Assembly (NCBI RefSeq): GCF_019703515.2
Contig: NC_059372.1
Span: 28,367,431-28,431,430, forward strand
DNA length: 64,000 nt
DNA from: Myxocyprinus asiaticus
Taxonomy: Eukaryota; Chordata; Actinopteri; Cypriniformes; Catostomidae
Reading direction: 5' to 3'
Within the stretch, counting starts at the first letter, position 1, and each line of letters starts with the position of its first letter. Under the pieces are notes generated by a model. The model searched no databases and was not told where the DNA came from. It saw nothing but the letters and a program-made list of their open reading frames with translations. Position numbers and translations under genes: made by a program. Positions 34,001-45,129 of the stretch are shown here, in pieces.

Positions 34001-37000
34001 CTGAATCTCTCTCTCTCTCTCTGTTTTTGGATAGGTGGACAACTGGAACCCACTGACAGACACAGTTCCCATCCATTCATGGATTCATCCCTGGCTGCCC
34101 CTGATGCAGGCCCGCCTTGAGCCCCTGTACGCACCCATCCGCAGTAAGCTCGCCCATGCCCTACAGCGCTGGCACCCCAGCGATTCCTCCGCCAGACTTA
34201 TTCTGCAACCCTGGAAAGATGTCTTCACACCTGGTGCCTGGGAGGCCTTTATGGTCAAAAATATCGTCCCCAAACTTGGTATGTGCTTATCTGTTAGACT
34301 GTCTGAATTAGTGCTGTAACAACTAATTGCTAAAAATCTATAATAATCGCTAATGAAAATAATCGATATGTGGCGTGCATGGAGAAGCTCTGTCAGTGCC
34401 ATTATTTTGCAGAAGTGAAAAATGCATTTTCATGCTAAAACTCTGAGACAAACTGAAGTAGAAAAAAATCACGACCCAAGTTGTCCAGTGCATGGCAGCA
34501 CTTTATGCTAAACACTTTAAAGATCACATGCATTCAGTTTAATGTGGGCCGGATGCCATTAATGTGCTCAGAGGTAACACAGGAAATAAAATTAGGCTCT
34601 TATCCGATTAACCGAAGATTAATCAATTCTCAAAATAATCTTTAGCTGCAGCTCTAGTCTGAATTTACATTGTTTGTGTCTGGGGTGACCAGACATCTCG
34701 ATAAAAATCGGTCCTGATTCGCACTTTTGACTGTCCTGATTTTCCAAGCCCTGCATTCCAATGGAGTTACAGTCTGGATGCCATTTATCCCGATAATTAG
34801 TCTTTACTTTTAGTGTTATAAATGTGTAGTGAGTGGGTGATCTTTGTTCTTTGACCCATTAATAAAAGAACAACATTTGTTGCTTGCTCAGAATATTGAG
34901 GGGCAAATTGAAAACATCCAGCGTGCAGTGGTGTAATTGCGCCAATGAAGAAACAACAGAAATAATTTTATACATGCTCAAATTTTATTGGCTACCATCC
35001 GTTTAAAATAATTTAAACCATCTAGTAGCTTATTAAAAAAAAACGTACTTGCGTTTGGAAATCTGACTAACCATTTCCATTATGTCATCTTATAACAGTA
35101 GGAGAACTCTTAAAGAAATGTTCCAGGTTCAATACAAATTGAGCTCATTCGACAGCATTTGTAGCATAATATTGATTCACAAATTTTTTTTTTTTACTCG
35201 TCCCTCCTTTTCTTTAAAAATAGCAAAAACCTTGGTTCCAGTGAGGCACTTATAATGACTGTAAAAATGATGATTTGAACAACTTTACAGCTCAAATAAT
35301 ACACAAGTTTTAACAGAAGCAAGAATGCAAGTGCTTTTATAAAATAAGCTTTTTGAAAAAAAGCCACATTCACTTCCATTGTAAGTGCCTTACTGAAACC
35401 CAGATTTTTGCACAAAGTCTTTTGAGCTTAACTTGTATTGAACCCGGAATATTCCTTTAAAGGGATAGTTCACCCAAAAATGAAAATTCTCTCATCACTG
35501 ATCACGTTTATATGCACGTTCTTACACCGATTATGCTTAAGCCGAGAAAGCATGCGGTCATGTAAACACAATAAACCACGTTTCTCTATCGGCGTCAAGG
35601 CCATAAACTACTTATGAATAACCCGGTCGACACGGGTAGATTTTTGCCCATTACGCCGATTTTACGTGCAATGTTACCCGGTGTTCTTACCGGCTCATCC
35701 AATGTGCGCACATGTTGAGCGCATGCCTTTTCATGGTTTGTCGTCAAAAGTAGAGAATAACGCGATTATTTAAAATGTCATGTCAACGTGGATCCCTTGC
35801 CTTGTCAGAGCTGATTTTAGAGAGTAATCAGCATATTGGTGTGCATGTAAATGTGCTCATTTACCCTCATGCCATCTAAGATGTGAATTACTTTTTTCTT
35901 CTGCTGAGCACAATAACTTTGCTCTGTTGGTCAATACAATACAAGGGAATGGTGACCAGACCTTTGAAGCTCCAAAAAGGGTATAAAGTCACCATAAAAG
36001 TAATCCACACGACTCCAGTGGTATAATTAATGTCTTCGAATACACTTCTATTACTTGACGCATGTGCAGAGCTCTAGATGGCGCTGTAGGAAGTGTATTA
36101 GAGCTTGAAATCTTGATTGCCAAGAAGACTGCTGTCAAGATGTACAGTGAAAAGGAGATACATTTTGGTCTGTTCTCACCCAAAACCAACTGGATCGATT
36201 CAGAGGACATTGATTTAACCACTGGAGTGATGTTTATGCTGACTTTATCTGCCTTTTGGAGTTTCAAAGGCCTGATCACCATTCACTTGCATTGTATGTA
36301 CCTACAGAGCTAAAATATTCTTCAAAAAAATCTTTGTGTTCAGCAGAAGAAAGAAAGTCATACACATCTGGGATGGCATGAGGGTGAGTAAATGATGAGA
36401 GAATTTTAATTTTTGGGTGAACTATCCCTTTAAGCTGACTTGAGCAAAATGTTTGCTTTGTGTTGGATTTCAACATCAACATGAGAGTTAAAGTTTTGAC
36501 TTAACTTGTGTGTTCAAAGATTAGATGCATCCAAGCCATAACAGCACCATCTTTGATTTTTGCTGCAAGGGATTGACTTCAAATTCTTCAGTGGGTTGTA
36601 CTGTTGTTTAAAGTGTTTTTGGATCATTTCGCCAACAAAACGTTGAAGAATATCTTTCCAAGAAATTTCAGTAGACAAAAAACTCCAAACAACATGAGTT
36701 GTGGAAAATTAGATGCAATCTAGGAGCATTTTGATAGATTTATACAGTGCATGTAATTGAAGAGACTGTACGTCTATCCCTCACAGCCTTGTTTTCATTC
36801 CCGTCAAAAATCAAAGATGGCACTGCTGTGAATGTCAATTGTCAATAAACAATGCTTATTTAATCTCCTTTCTGCTCTTTATAAGCTGTTGTAAATTAAT
36901 GCAAAAATATTTACTTAAAAAAAAAAAAAAAAAAAAATCACACCAGGCCAGATTCAAACTCGTGGTTATTTGGTCACCGTAGTCTGTGTGAGTGTCTAAA

Positions 37001-37900
37001 CTTTGTGTTGCAGCTTTGTGTTTGGGCGAGCTGGTGGTGAATCCTCATCAGCAGGTGTTGGAGCCATTTAACTGGGTGATGGACTGGGAGGGCATGCTCT
37101 CTGTCTCCACCATGGTGGGACTTATGGATAAGAATTTCTTCCCCAAATGGCTACAGGTCTATACATATTATGCTAACGATAATAAAAAAAATAAAAAAAA
37201 ACCTGATTGGTATAATGCCTGAATATGGCTTGTATTTTAAGGACCTTAACATTTTCATGTTGCAGGTGTTGTGTTCCTGGCTCAGTAACAACCCAAACTA
37301 TGAGGAGATCACCAAGTGGTATCTGGGCTGGAAGAGCTTGCTCTCAGAGAACCTGCTCAGTCACCCACTGGTCAAAGACAAACTGAACGAAGCTCTCGAC
37401 ATTATGAATCGTGCTGTTGCTTCTGGACTGGGTTAGTCATGCATGCATATTTACAAAAAACACAAAAGTGTGTCATTCTACCTTCCCATAAATCTATACT
37501 GCATATGAACCAATTTTCTATTAAAACTCTTTTTGCAGGTGGGTTCATGCAACCTGGGGCAAGGGAGAACATTGCATACCTTATTCAGACAGAGAGAAGG
37601 AAAGATTTCCAGTGTGAGGTGCAACCAGAGCGCTGTGAAGTGGAGAATTCTGTTCCACGCCCACCAGGCACTGCCCAAGTACTAACATCTGTACCCACTA
37701 ACTTCAAAGATTTAGTCCAGACCAAGGCTGAGGAGAACGGCATTGTTTTCATGCCACTTGTGGCCAAACGGTATATGGGCAAACAGCTATTCACATTTGG
37801 CAGAATAGTCATCTACATTGAGCGTGGAGTGGTTTTCGTGCAAGGTGAAAAAACTTGGGTTCCAACATCCCTACAGAGCCTTATTGACATGGCCAAATGA
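29738..37900 (+). CDS. tfip11: Tuftelin-interacting protein 11 (spliceosome disassembly factor)
   Basis: Nuclear G-patch protein that recruits and stimulates the helicase DHX15 to dismantle the intron-lariat spliceosome. Thirteen coding exons: 29738-29946, 30177-30333, 30427-30580, 30747-30874, 32154-32309, 32399-32590, 33028-33342, 33575-33681, 33768-33936, 34035-34278, 37014-37156, 37266-37431 and 37539-37900. They total 2502 nt (833 aa; human 837). Domains are the acidic N-terminal TIP region ([30 protein letters not shown]), the G-patch at about residues 149-195 ([19 protein letters not shown]) and the long GCFC helical region at about 400-680 ([33 protein letters not shown]). The C-terminus ends SLIDMAK. 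The ATG follows an acceptor at 29733, so the upstream exon is non-coding. The 2.7-kb intron 10 is swollen by transposons. Confidence 0.97.
31052..31092. repeat. (TA)n microsatellite in tfip11 intron 4
   Basis: About 20 TA units. Confidence 0.93.
32668..32770. repeat. Short hAT-like end fragment
   Basis: CAGTGGTTCGCAAACTTTTC resembles the terminal repeat of common hAT elements (CAGTGGTTCTCAAAC). Only one end is clear, within tfip11 intron 6. Confidence 0.4.
34304..34670. repeat. hAT-like non-autonomous element in tfip11 intron 10
   Basis: The left end TTAGTGCTGTAACAACTAAT and right end TTTAGCTGCAGCTCTAGTCT form imperfect inverted repeats, with AATAATCGATA and AAAATAATC sub-terminal blocks. 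This pattern is typical of small vertebrate hAT elements. No coding sequence. Confidence 0.5.
35455..36436. repeat. TTAA-bounded inverted-repeat element, interrupted
   Basis: Starts TTTAAAGGGATAGTTCACCC and ends GGGTGAACTATCCCTTTAA. The arms pair over several hundred bases (for example CATTCACTTGCATTGTATG at the right). The left arm is split by a second element at about 35498-35858. Confidence 0.8.
35498..35858. repeat. Nested inverted-repeat insertion
   Basis: The ends GATCACGTTTATATGCACG and GTGTGCATGTAAATGTGCTC are complementary. The host arm CTCTCATCA...TTTACCCTCATGCC is continuous only if this block is removed. Confidence 0.7.
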
Positions 37901-37988
37901 GACTGATGCTGTATTGAGTGGTATTAAGACAAACTTGAGTGTTTAACTATGTGTACTGCTGTTTTATACATTAAAGAACTGGCTTTGA

Positions 37989-37994
37989 AATAAA
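37989..37994 (+). terminator. tfip11: tfip11 poly(A) signal
   Basis: AATAAA 89 bases after the stop codon. An ATTAAA lies slightly upstream near 37970. Confidence 0.6.
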
Positions 37995-38490
37995 TTAGTG
38001 CTTAAATGAACCTAATGCTTGACTGTATTGTATTAAGCTACCAATCACTATGGCAAATTTGGCCTAAATCCAAATGCATTGTCACAACAACTACTTTCAC
38101 TTGTTGTTTTGGCCTCCATTTCACAAATAATTGTAATTATTGAAAAAGAGTGTGAAAGCAGATCTTGAACAAGTTATTTTAATGAACAAAAATCAGGAAA
38201 TAATAACAGAAAATAAAGTTACAAATATTAGAGAATGACATGAATAAAAAAAAAAAATCATATATATATATATATATATAAAATGTTTCTCTTCTTTTTC
38301 GAAGAGAAACTGGAAATATTTCATAATTTCAACAGTTTCTACAAGATCCACCAATGGAAAGTTTCAGAGTCAAAAATTGCCTTAGTTCTTAGTTCTAAGC
38401 ATCTATATTCTAAAGCAGAGTGAGCAGACCAAAGTGTAAATGTGTTCTGCTGAGCTGCTGATTCCTTGTTGTAAAGTCCCAGCTCTTCAC

Positions 38491-41400
38491 TTAGAACTCC
38501 TTCTGAAGATCTGCACAAACAATTCAAAGTGATTCCAGTATGTCAGTCTCACAAGCAAGAGCCACCAAGATCCAACTTGCTCATGTAAAGCCTGAAACAG
38601 TATTTTTAGGTGATGAAATGCAGAGGCAGAACTGAGGCTTATTTCTGAACTCACCACTCTTTCTTAACATCTCTCCTTTTCGAGACCGAGCCATTTCCTC
38701 CAAAAACCGATCGAGGATCTTGACATACTTGGCCAAGCTGGTGCGCTTATAGTCTGAGTGAATATCAACAAAGGGTGCCTTTACAAATAATCAAGAAAAT
38801 GTTTAGAACATTGCCAGGAGAATTAGATACCTGTCTTCGGAACTACAGGGTAAATATATGACAAAGCTTGAACCCTCACCTCTGATTCTGCGGTGTTCTC
38901 CAGCATCTTGTTCATTCTCTTTGTCCCGAATTTCATCTTCCTTACCTTCATCTGCTCTGGGTTTCTCCAGCTCCTCACAAATCAGACTACAGATAAAACA
39001 GTGAGTCATCACTTATTAAAGATAAAAGTGCTTCAAGAATTTCAGTAACCATAGCAGATGTGAAAGCAGTCGTTAAATCCAGTTGTGTAATGACCCAGCA
39101 AACATTGATACTGATATATTCTGTATTTACCTTATTGTAGGCACCTCAAAAGGATCAAATGTGTCCAGTTCTTTCAGATCAATTGGCACAGAGATTCGAC
39201 CTGAAGACAGTACAGATGAATGTGTTTGCTGTTGTTAAACCGAAAGCTGAGAACGTTACGCATTTTTAAGAAACCTGTAATAAAAATGTTCTGAAATAAA
39301 AGACCATAAAATAAAAGTGCTGTGCTTTTGTTTGTTCGTTCTCCCTTAAGGTTCTCACCTGTCTTGGGGTGTACACTGAATGGACTCTTCAGTAAGTGGT
39401 TGACTCCTTTACTGACGTTTACATCCAGGCGTGGGTAACAGTACTGCAGCATGATCTCCTTATTGAAGTACTGTCCACCCTTCCTACTGCTCGACTTCAC
39501 AGGCACACATAAACAACCAAAAAAATATTCTGGGAAACTGAACTGTATATTACGCGTCTACAAAGAAGAGATCCAAATGCTGGCACCAGAGCAGTTTTAT
39601 GTAGGATCATTAGGCTCATATTACCCTTTTATTTTCGACCAAAGTACAGAGTATGTCCCATCGCTTCATTGGGTTCTTCTCATTCTGATAAAAAGTCATC
39701 AGCTCCTTTCTGATATGTGTAGTCAGACTTAAAGAATAACAGACATCTGGGTTCCTCTTATAAAAGAACCAGTTATACCAATCAAATCCTCATTTGGGTC
39801 ATAATGAAACCCTTCACAATGTGCTAAATAAAACATGACAATCACAACTGATGAACATGTTTAATAGGAATGAAAGGATATCTTCAGGTAGCAGACCGAG
39901 CACTTTGTCTACACTCTCCTTACTGCCCAGTATGTCCTGTCCCACAATGGCATACTGTGGAAAATAGCGTTCCACGACAGTCAGAGAATGACTAAGAGAA
40001 AGAAAGATAGGGAGGGAAAATTATGCACTTAAAGTTTCTATATATCTGGACCTATATACTCTATCTGGACCATGCATAAGAAGGTGGATGCATGTTTTCT
40101 TTACCTAATGAAAGGATGGATTGGATCCGATAGCACAACTTTCCTCACCGTCTCCTCACCACCCTAAAAACATACACATGACACTACTTAACCCTTACAC
40201 TCATCAATAGACAACCCTGTTCCATCTGTTTGGGTCAAATTTGACCCGAAACATCAAATATGGAACCCCTAATTTTTTTAAAGAAATGTTATAAAACCAT
40301 TTTCACTAAAGTTTAAAAAAACAAAAGTTATGCATTTCTTTTGGGATTTTATGGTATTTGTGACCTTTATCTCTAAAGAACTCAATTACTCCATTCATGT
40401 CCATATAAAAAAGCACATTTTATGTTAATTTCACTTCAATAAAAAACATTTCAGTAAACTGAAAGTTTGTCAAAACATCAAAATATGTCAGGCATCGGGG
40501 GTCTCTGGTGATATCTGCAGGAATGAAAATAACAATTACATGAAATGACAACTATGGCTAGTAGATGGCTTCAGTGCTCCATGCATTGGCTGATCTCTAT
40601 ACTGTAAGCCAATGTTGTAACAAACTTGCTGTAACCGATGTTTAATGGAATGGTATGCAAACATGTTCCTTCTTCCTGAAAGATATCACTGAAATAAGTG
40701 TCCTGAGATATCTCACCAGTCTCTGTGACACCACTAGACTGTGTAAACAGCAAACAAAAATGTGGCCACGGACACATTCGTTAATCAGCCAATCAGAAGA
40801 CTTTTGATGTGCTTTCTGCCTGTCTGTCATTTTGTGTGTTATAAAAGTATAGTACTTCAAGCAGCTCATTCAGGTTTAATGTCATATTCACATTCATAAC
40901 AGTTGTCAGCTGAGGGTGCTTTGTTGCTACTGTTGTGTTTGACAACCATGAGAAGGTGACGGTCTCAACGCTTTCTTTGGAAGGCAGTGTTTTGGAAAGA
41001 GGGGGCATGTCTAATTCAACAGCCAAGTCTTAAGGAAGTTCCAGAACGGCTTAAATCGCTTACAGCACCTTTAATTTCTAGATATTTTCACAAGTTATGC
41101 ACTGGATATTTATTTAGACATGATAAAAATCAATTATTGGTAAAATGGTAGCATTTTGTTTTAAAACCACTTGTGTTGAAGTGTGAGATTTTGCAATTAT
41201 GCCACAATATGCTTACAGTCAAACCTGACCATGGTGTGCAGCTCCCACACCCAAGTGTAAACTTTCTCACAGTGGGGTCAGACTAAGACTTTGATCTGAC
41301 CTTGAAGTGTGTGTGTGTCTGTGTTCAGTATTTTGGCTGATTGATTTTTATTTGACAAAAGTAAAAAAAAAAAAAATAGCTCCATTATAGTCTCACCCAT

Positions 41401-44400
41401 GTACTTTGTGTGTGTTCTGCACTGAAGGTGTGTTATAGTCTCACACCTTCATTTCTTTTTTTTTTCTTTTTATCCCATTTTCTCCCCAATTTGGAATGCC
41501 CAATTCCCACTACTTAGTAGGTCCTCGTGGTGGCGCGGTTACTCACCTCAATCCGGGTGGCGAAGGACAAGTCTCAGTTGCCTCCGCTTCTGAGACAGTC
41601 AATCCGTGCATCTTATCACGTGGCTCATTGTGCATGACACCGCGGAGACTCACAGCATGTGGAGGCTCATGCTACTCTCCACCATCCAAGCACAACTTAC
41701 CACTAATCGCGACCACGAGGAGGTTACCCCATGTGACTCTACCCTCCCAAGCAATCGGGCCAATTTGGTTGCTTAGCAGACCTGGCTGGAGTCACTCAGC
41801 ACAACCTGGATTCGAACTCAGGACTCAAGGGGTGGTAGTCAGCGTCAATACTCACTGAGCTACCCAGGCCCCACATCTTCATTTCTGTGTGTGTTTTGCA
41901 TTATTGCCGATTTTTATTTTACAATTTTGGTAAAAAATAACCCGAACAGTGATTAAAGGTTTATGCACTGACATCATTTAAAGCTGAACATTGTAAACTT
42001 CACCAAACTGGTGCTGTGTGTAACCTTGATCAAGATTTATCTTAGTGAAATATTTAAAAAGGATACACTGGACTATACTATGTACTACTGTAGAACTAAT
42101 ATCCAGTATTATCTGTTATGTCATAATTAAATACCTTGACTAAACTGAGGTACTCTGCCACGGCAGACCGCGCCGCCACCGAGAGCTTCCTAGCCGCATC
42201 ATCACAAACCCAGCAATGCACTCCTCTCCTGCCCGAGTACACCCACAGAAGATGCTGGAATCCAAAGTCCTCTGAAGCACACACACACAGCAAAAGGTAA
42301 CCCTGCCTTAACTTTGTTCCATTCATATAGGTACCTTAATGTTATACATTACTCAATTTGTAAATGTTCTATTGAGCAATTCCACTCACCCCGCAGTGCC
42401 CGGTCCAAAATATGGATAGCAATGGTCATCAGCGTCCAACACTTTGAACATATATCAGCAGCACTGAAGAAACAATTGAAGATTATTTGAAATGCACATA
42501 AAATGTAATATCAATCAAAGTACTATTTCACAAGTTTATATAGCTTTATATAGCCAACAGTAAGATGAAATTGAGAGAGAAAGGACATAAAGAGTCATCT
42601 GTTTACCTGCAGCAACGTCTGACATCATCATAGTCTGTCATGTCAATATCAAACACCAGCTCTTTCTCCAGGGCCTGGAAGGTTCCAGACTTCACAGTGT
42701 TGTGTTGACTGGGCTGTCAATCACAGAACCAGACAAATTACAATCTCTTCACTGACAAGGTATTTAATATTCACCATGAAATATGAAGCAGATATATGAA
42801 TGCCTGCCTGTTGATGAATGTAAAGTCCTATTACTGCCTTTGCTGGCGACTATATATGTGATGTCATTTTTATAACAGCCAGCAATCGCATCTGATCACA
42901 TAGCAAATATTACAGCGCAGCAAAGATTAAATAAATATTAATTAAATAAATGTTATGTAATATTACATAACTATATCATAATACAAATAATGTATTATAT
43001 CACTATATTTCTCTAATATTCTATTAGAACTACATCCTAAGTAAACCCATATATATAATATAATAGTAAATAATTATGGAATGTATTGAATCTGTGATTA
43101 GATAGATCACCCTGTGGCTGTAGACTGCTCCAATATCAATCTTGTATGGAACAATTTTCTGCATCTCTTTCTCCAGCTCATTCTGAGTGCTAAACGACTG
43201 ATATCTCACATAAATGTCATCTTTCAGGGTGAAGGAAAATTCGCGGTTCTGGAAGTAGTTTTTAGACACTGGAAGATATATACACAGACAATAAGAGCAG
43301 TTATAAATCGCACTGTTGGTACAGATTGCTACTGCCATAAAGTTGGCTTGACATTAAGTTGTTCTGAAATAGTCCCAAATTTAGGGACCGTCTCTAAAGT
43401 TACATCCGACATTGGTGTACACATTTCTAACTTCAATAGCATTTGAAGCATATCACCTACAGTCACAAAACCAACTCCAAAGTGTTCATCTAGGTGTCAG
43501 CAATAATGCACACCTTTTAGATTTTTCAGATCTATTAAAATAAACTGTCAAATCAAATGTAAACATTGATGTGTATCCCTACTGTATAGGATTATACACA
43601 AAATATACCATAATTTAAAGCTCAATAGCATTCGAAGAGAATGACTCACAGTCATACAACCAACTTCAAAGTGTTCATCTAGGTGTCAGTAATAATGCAC
43701 ACCTTTTAGATTTGTCATGTTTATTCAAATAAACTGTCAAATCATATGTAAACATAGCTATGTGGGTAATGTAGCATTGATTACATATTTAATGGGCATA
43801 CTATATTGTTTACTAGTGTGTGTGTGTGAGAGAGAGAGAGAGAGGGAGAGTGACTGACTGAGAGAGTGAGTGAGTGATTACTGGGCAATTTTATACAATT
43901 ATTATTATTATTATTATTTTCAGATTGAATGTCACCGCTGCAAGAGGTGGTTCCATGTGGCATGCCTTTCTATGACAAGCAGTTCAACAGGGCTCAAAAG
44001 GTTGACTGGAAGTGCTGCCTATGAAAATATGTGTGAATTCCTGTGGCTCCCACCCACAATCTGTCTAAACATGTACATAAATAAATACAATTGTACACAG
44101 TTCCCAGTATTGTATAGCAATTTTTTTGTTTCATTTTGTTTTAGTGGTTAATTAATGTATTCAATTAAATTGCAACTGAATAAATTGCACTCAATTACAA
44201 AAAATGTCTGTTGAGTCCAAAAGGCTGTTATCTGGTGGCCAGCTGACAGAAATAAAATCCAGATCCTGACACCAAGGCCTATTAAAATACTGATAGATCG
44301 GAATAATTATTTTTAAAAATACCAAAATCTAAAAGGCGCGCATCGTAGCTGACACCTAGATGAACACTTTACACTTGGTTGTATGACTGTAAGTCATTCT

Positions 44401-44995
44401 TTTCAAATGCTATTGAGCTTTAAATTATGGCATATTTTGTGTATAAGCCTATATAGTAGGGATACACACAGCAATGTTTACATATGATTTGACAGTTTAT
44501 TTTAATAGATATGACAAATCTAAAAGGTGTGCATTATTGCTGACACCTAGATGAACACTTTGGTGTTGGTTTTGTGACTGTAGGTGATATGCTTCAAATG
44601 CTATTGCAGTTAGAAATGTGTTCACCAATGTCATATGTAACTTTAGAGACGGTCCCTAAATTTTCGACTATTTCTGAATATCGAACGTCTAACGTCAAGC
44701 CAATGGCAGTATGTGTAATATTAATGATGAATATGATCATATTAATGCAAATATTATTGACTTAATAAAAAAGTGCGCACATTAGTTTCATTGAAAAACC
44801 TAAATACACCAACTGTTCAAAAGAATATGTTCAACACGCACACTGTCTGATTAGAAGTTAGTTTAGTGGTTCAGAGATGTACTTACCTCCGCCATAACTT
44901 AACCAGCGATAGTATTGTGGAAACGGGAAAATTCTGCGGTAATAAAGCGGCAACAAGTCAGGTAAACAAGCTGCATCATAATCTGAAGTCGACAT
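38491..44995 (-). CDS. prim1: DNA primase small (catalytic) subunit
   Basis: Makes the RNA primers of the polymerase alpha-primase complex. Thirteen coding exons: 44995-44887, 43268-43111, 42713-42607, 42463-42390, 42271-42135, 40163-40105, 39991-39882, 39716-39625, 39494-39359, 39200-39131, 38986-38880, 38753-38655 and 38510-38491. They total 1278 nt (425 aa; human 420). The metal-binding pair is in [10 protein letters not shown] (Asp111 and Asp113). The structural zinc ligands are the Cys residues of [26 protein letters not shown] is the nucleotide-binding motif. The C-terminus reads RKSDLQKEF. All introns are GT-AG except the one between exons 7 and 8. Exon 12 uses the CTCAG acceptor at 38754; an earlier AAAG would bring a stop. 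Confidence 0.97.
39717..39881 (-). other. prim1: AT-AC (U12-type) intron of prim1
   Basis: After CTACCTGAAG the minus strand continues ATATCCTTTC, a perfect U12 5' splice site; no usable GT is nearby. The 3' end is TTCTTTAAGTCTGACTACAC, with a branch-like TTCTTTAAG whose A lies 12 bases before the terminal AC. Splicing there joins GAAG to ATATCAGAAAG and gives [13 protein letters not shown], matching the primase family. Intron length is 165 nt. Confidence 0.88.
40590..41080. repeat. Short element, GCTTACAGCACCTTTAA end
   Basis: The right end ATCGCTTACAGCACCTTTAA is identical to the end of the element at 54.14-54.60 kb, and the interior shares GAAAGATATCACTGAAATAA. Located in prim1 intron 5. 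The left end is less certain. Confidence 0.6.
41455..41877 (-). mobile_element. tRNA-derived SINE, near full length
   Basis: On the minus strand the copy begins GGGCCTGGGTAGCTCAGTGA, with an A-box-like TAGCTCAGTGAG and a B-box-like GAGTTCGAATCC about 35 bases later. A unique body follows, then an A-rich tail (a T run near 41455-41470 on the plus strand). It lies in prim1 intron 5 in the same orientation as the gene. Confidence 0.85.
43822..43913. repeat. GT/GA and ATT microsatellite
   Basis: A GT run followed by GA repeats and then ATTATT repeats, inside the element centre. Confidence 0.85.
43922..44002 (+). pseudogene. Captured PHD-finger fragment
   Basis: After TTTTCAG (acceptor-like) the frame reads [20 protein letters not shown]. 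Cys-x2-Cys-x4-His-x2-Cys and the W-F-H core are the second half of a PHD or PHD-like zinc finger. The first half is not found in the element. The downstream frame soon loses similarity. Confidence 0.65.
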
Positions 44996-45049
44996 GTTTC
45001 TCTTAGTTTTCAATGATAGCTGACTTCTCCCGCAAAATCTGAAACCAGC

Positions 45050-45057
45050 GCGGGAAA
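45050..45057. promoter_or_regulatory. prim1: E2F site upstream of prim1
   Basis: GCGGGAAA, a perfect GCGSSAAA E2F core, 55 bases upstream of the prim1 ATG. A weaker related motif (CCCGCAAAA, 45030-45038) lies closer. E2F control is known for replication genes; use here is inferred. Confidence 0.6.
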
Positions 45058-45129
45058 TCGAACGTCAACAGGAAATGACGCAATACGTCCTCATTCGTTG
45101 ATCTTGTCCATCGCTCCCGGTTTATTTAC

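Larger units (their letters stand above)
43330..44712. mobile_element. Long-inverted-repeat element with PHD-finger fragment
   Basis: The left arm (43330 to about 43780) is the reverse complement of about 44290-44712; termini are TACTGCCATAAAGTTGGCTT and AAGCCAATGGCAGTA. Each arm contains two direct copies of AAAGTGTTCATCTAGGTGTC, about 195 bases apart. The single-copy centre contains half a PHD finger. It sits in prim1 intron 1. Confidence 0.8.

Noticed and set aside
41496..41858. 120-aa open frame
   Set aside because: It is the second SINE copy read antisense.
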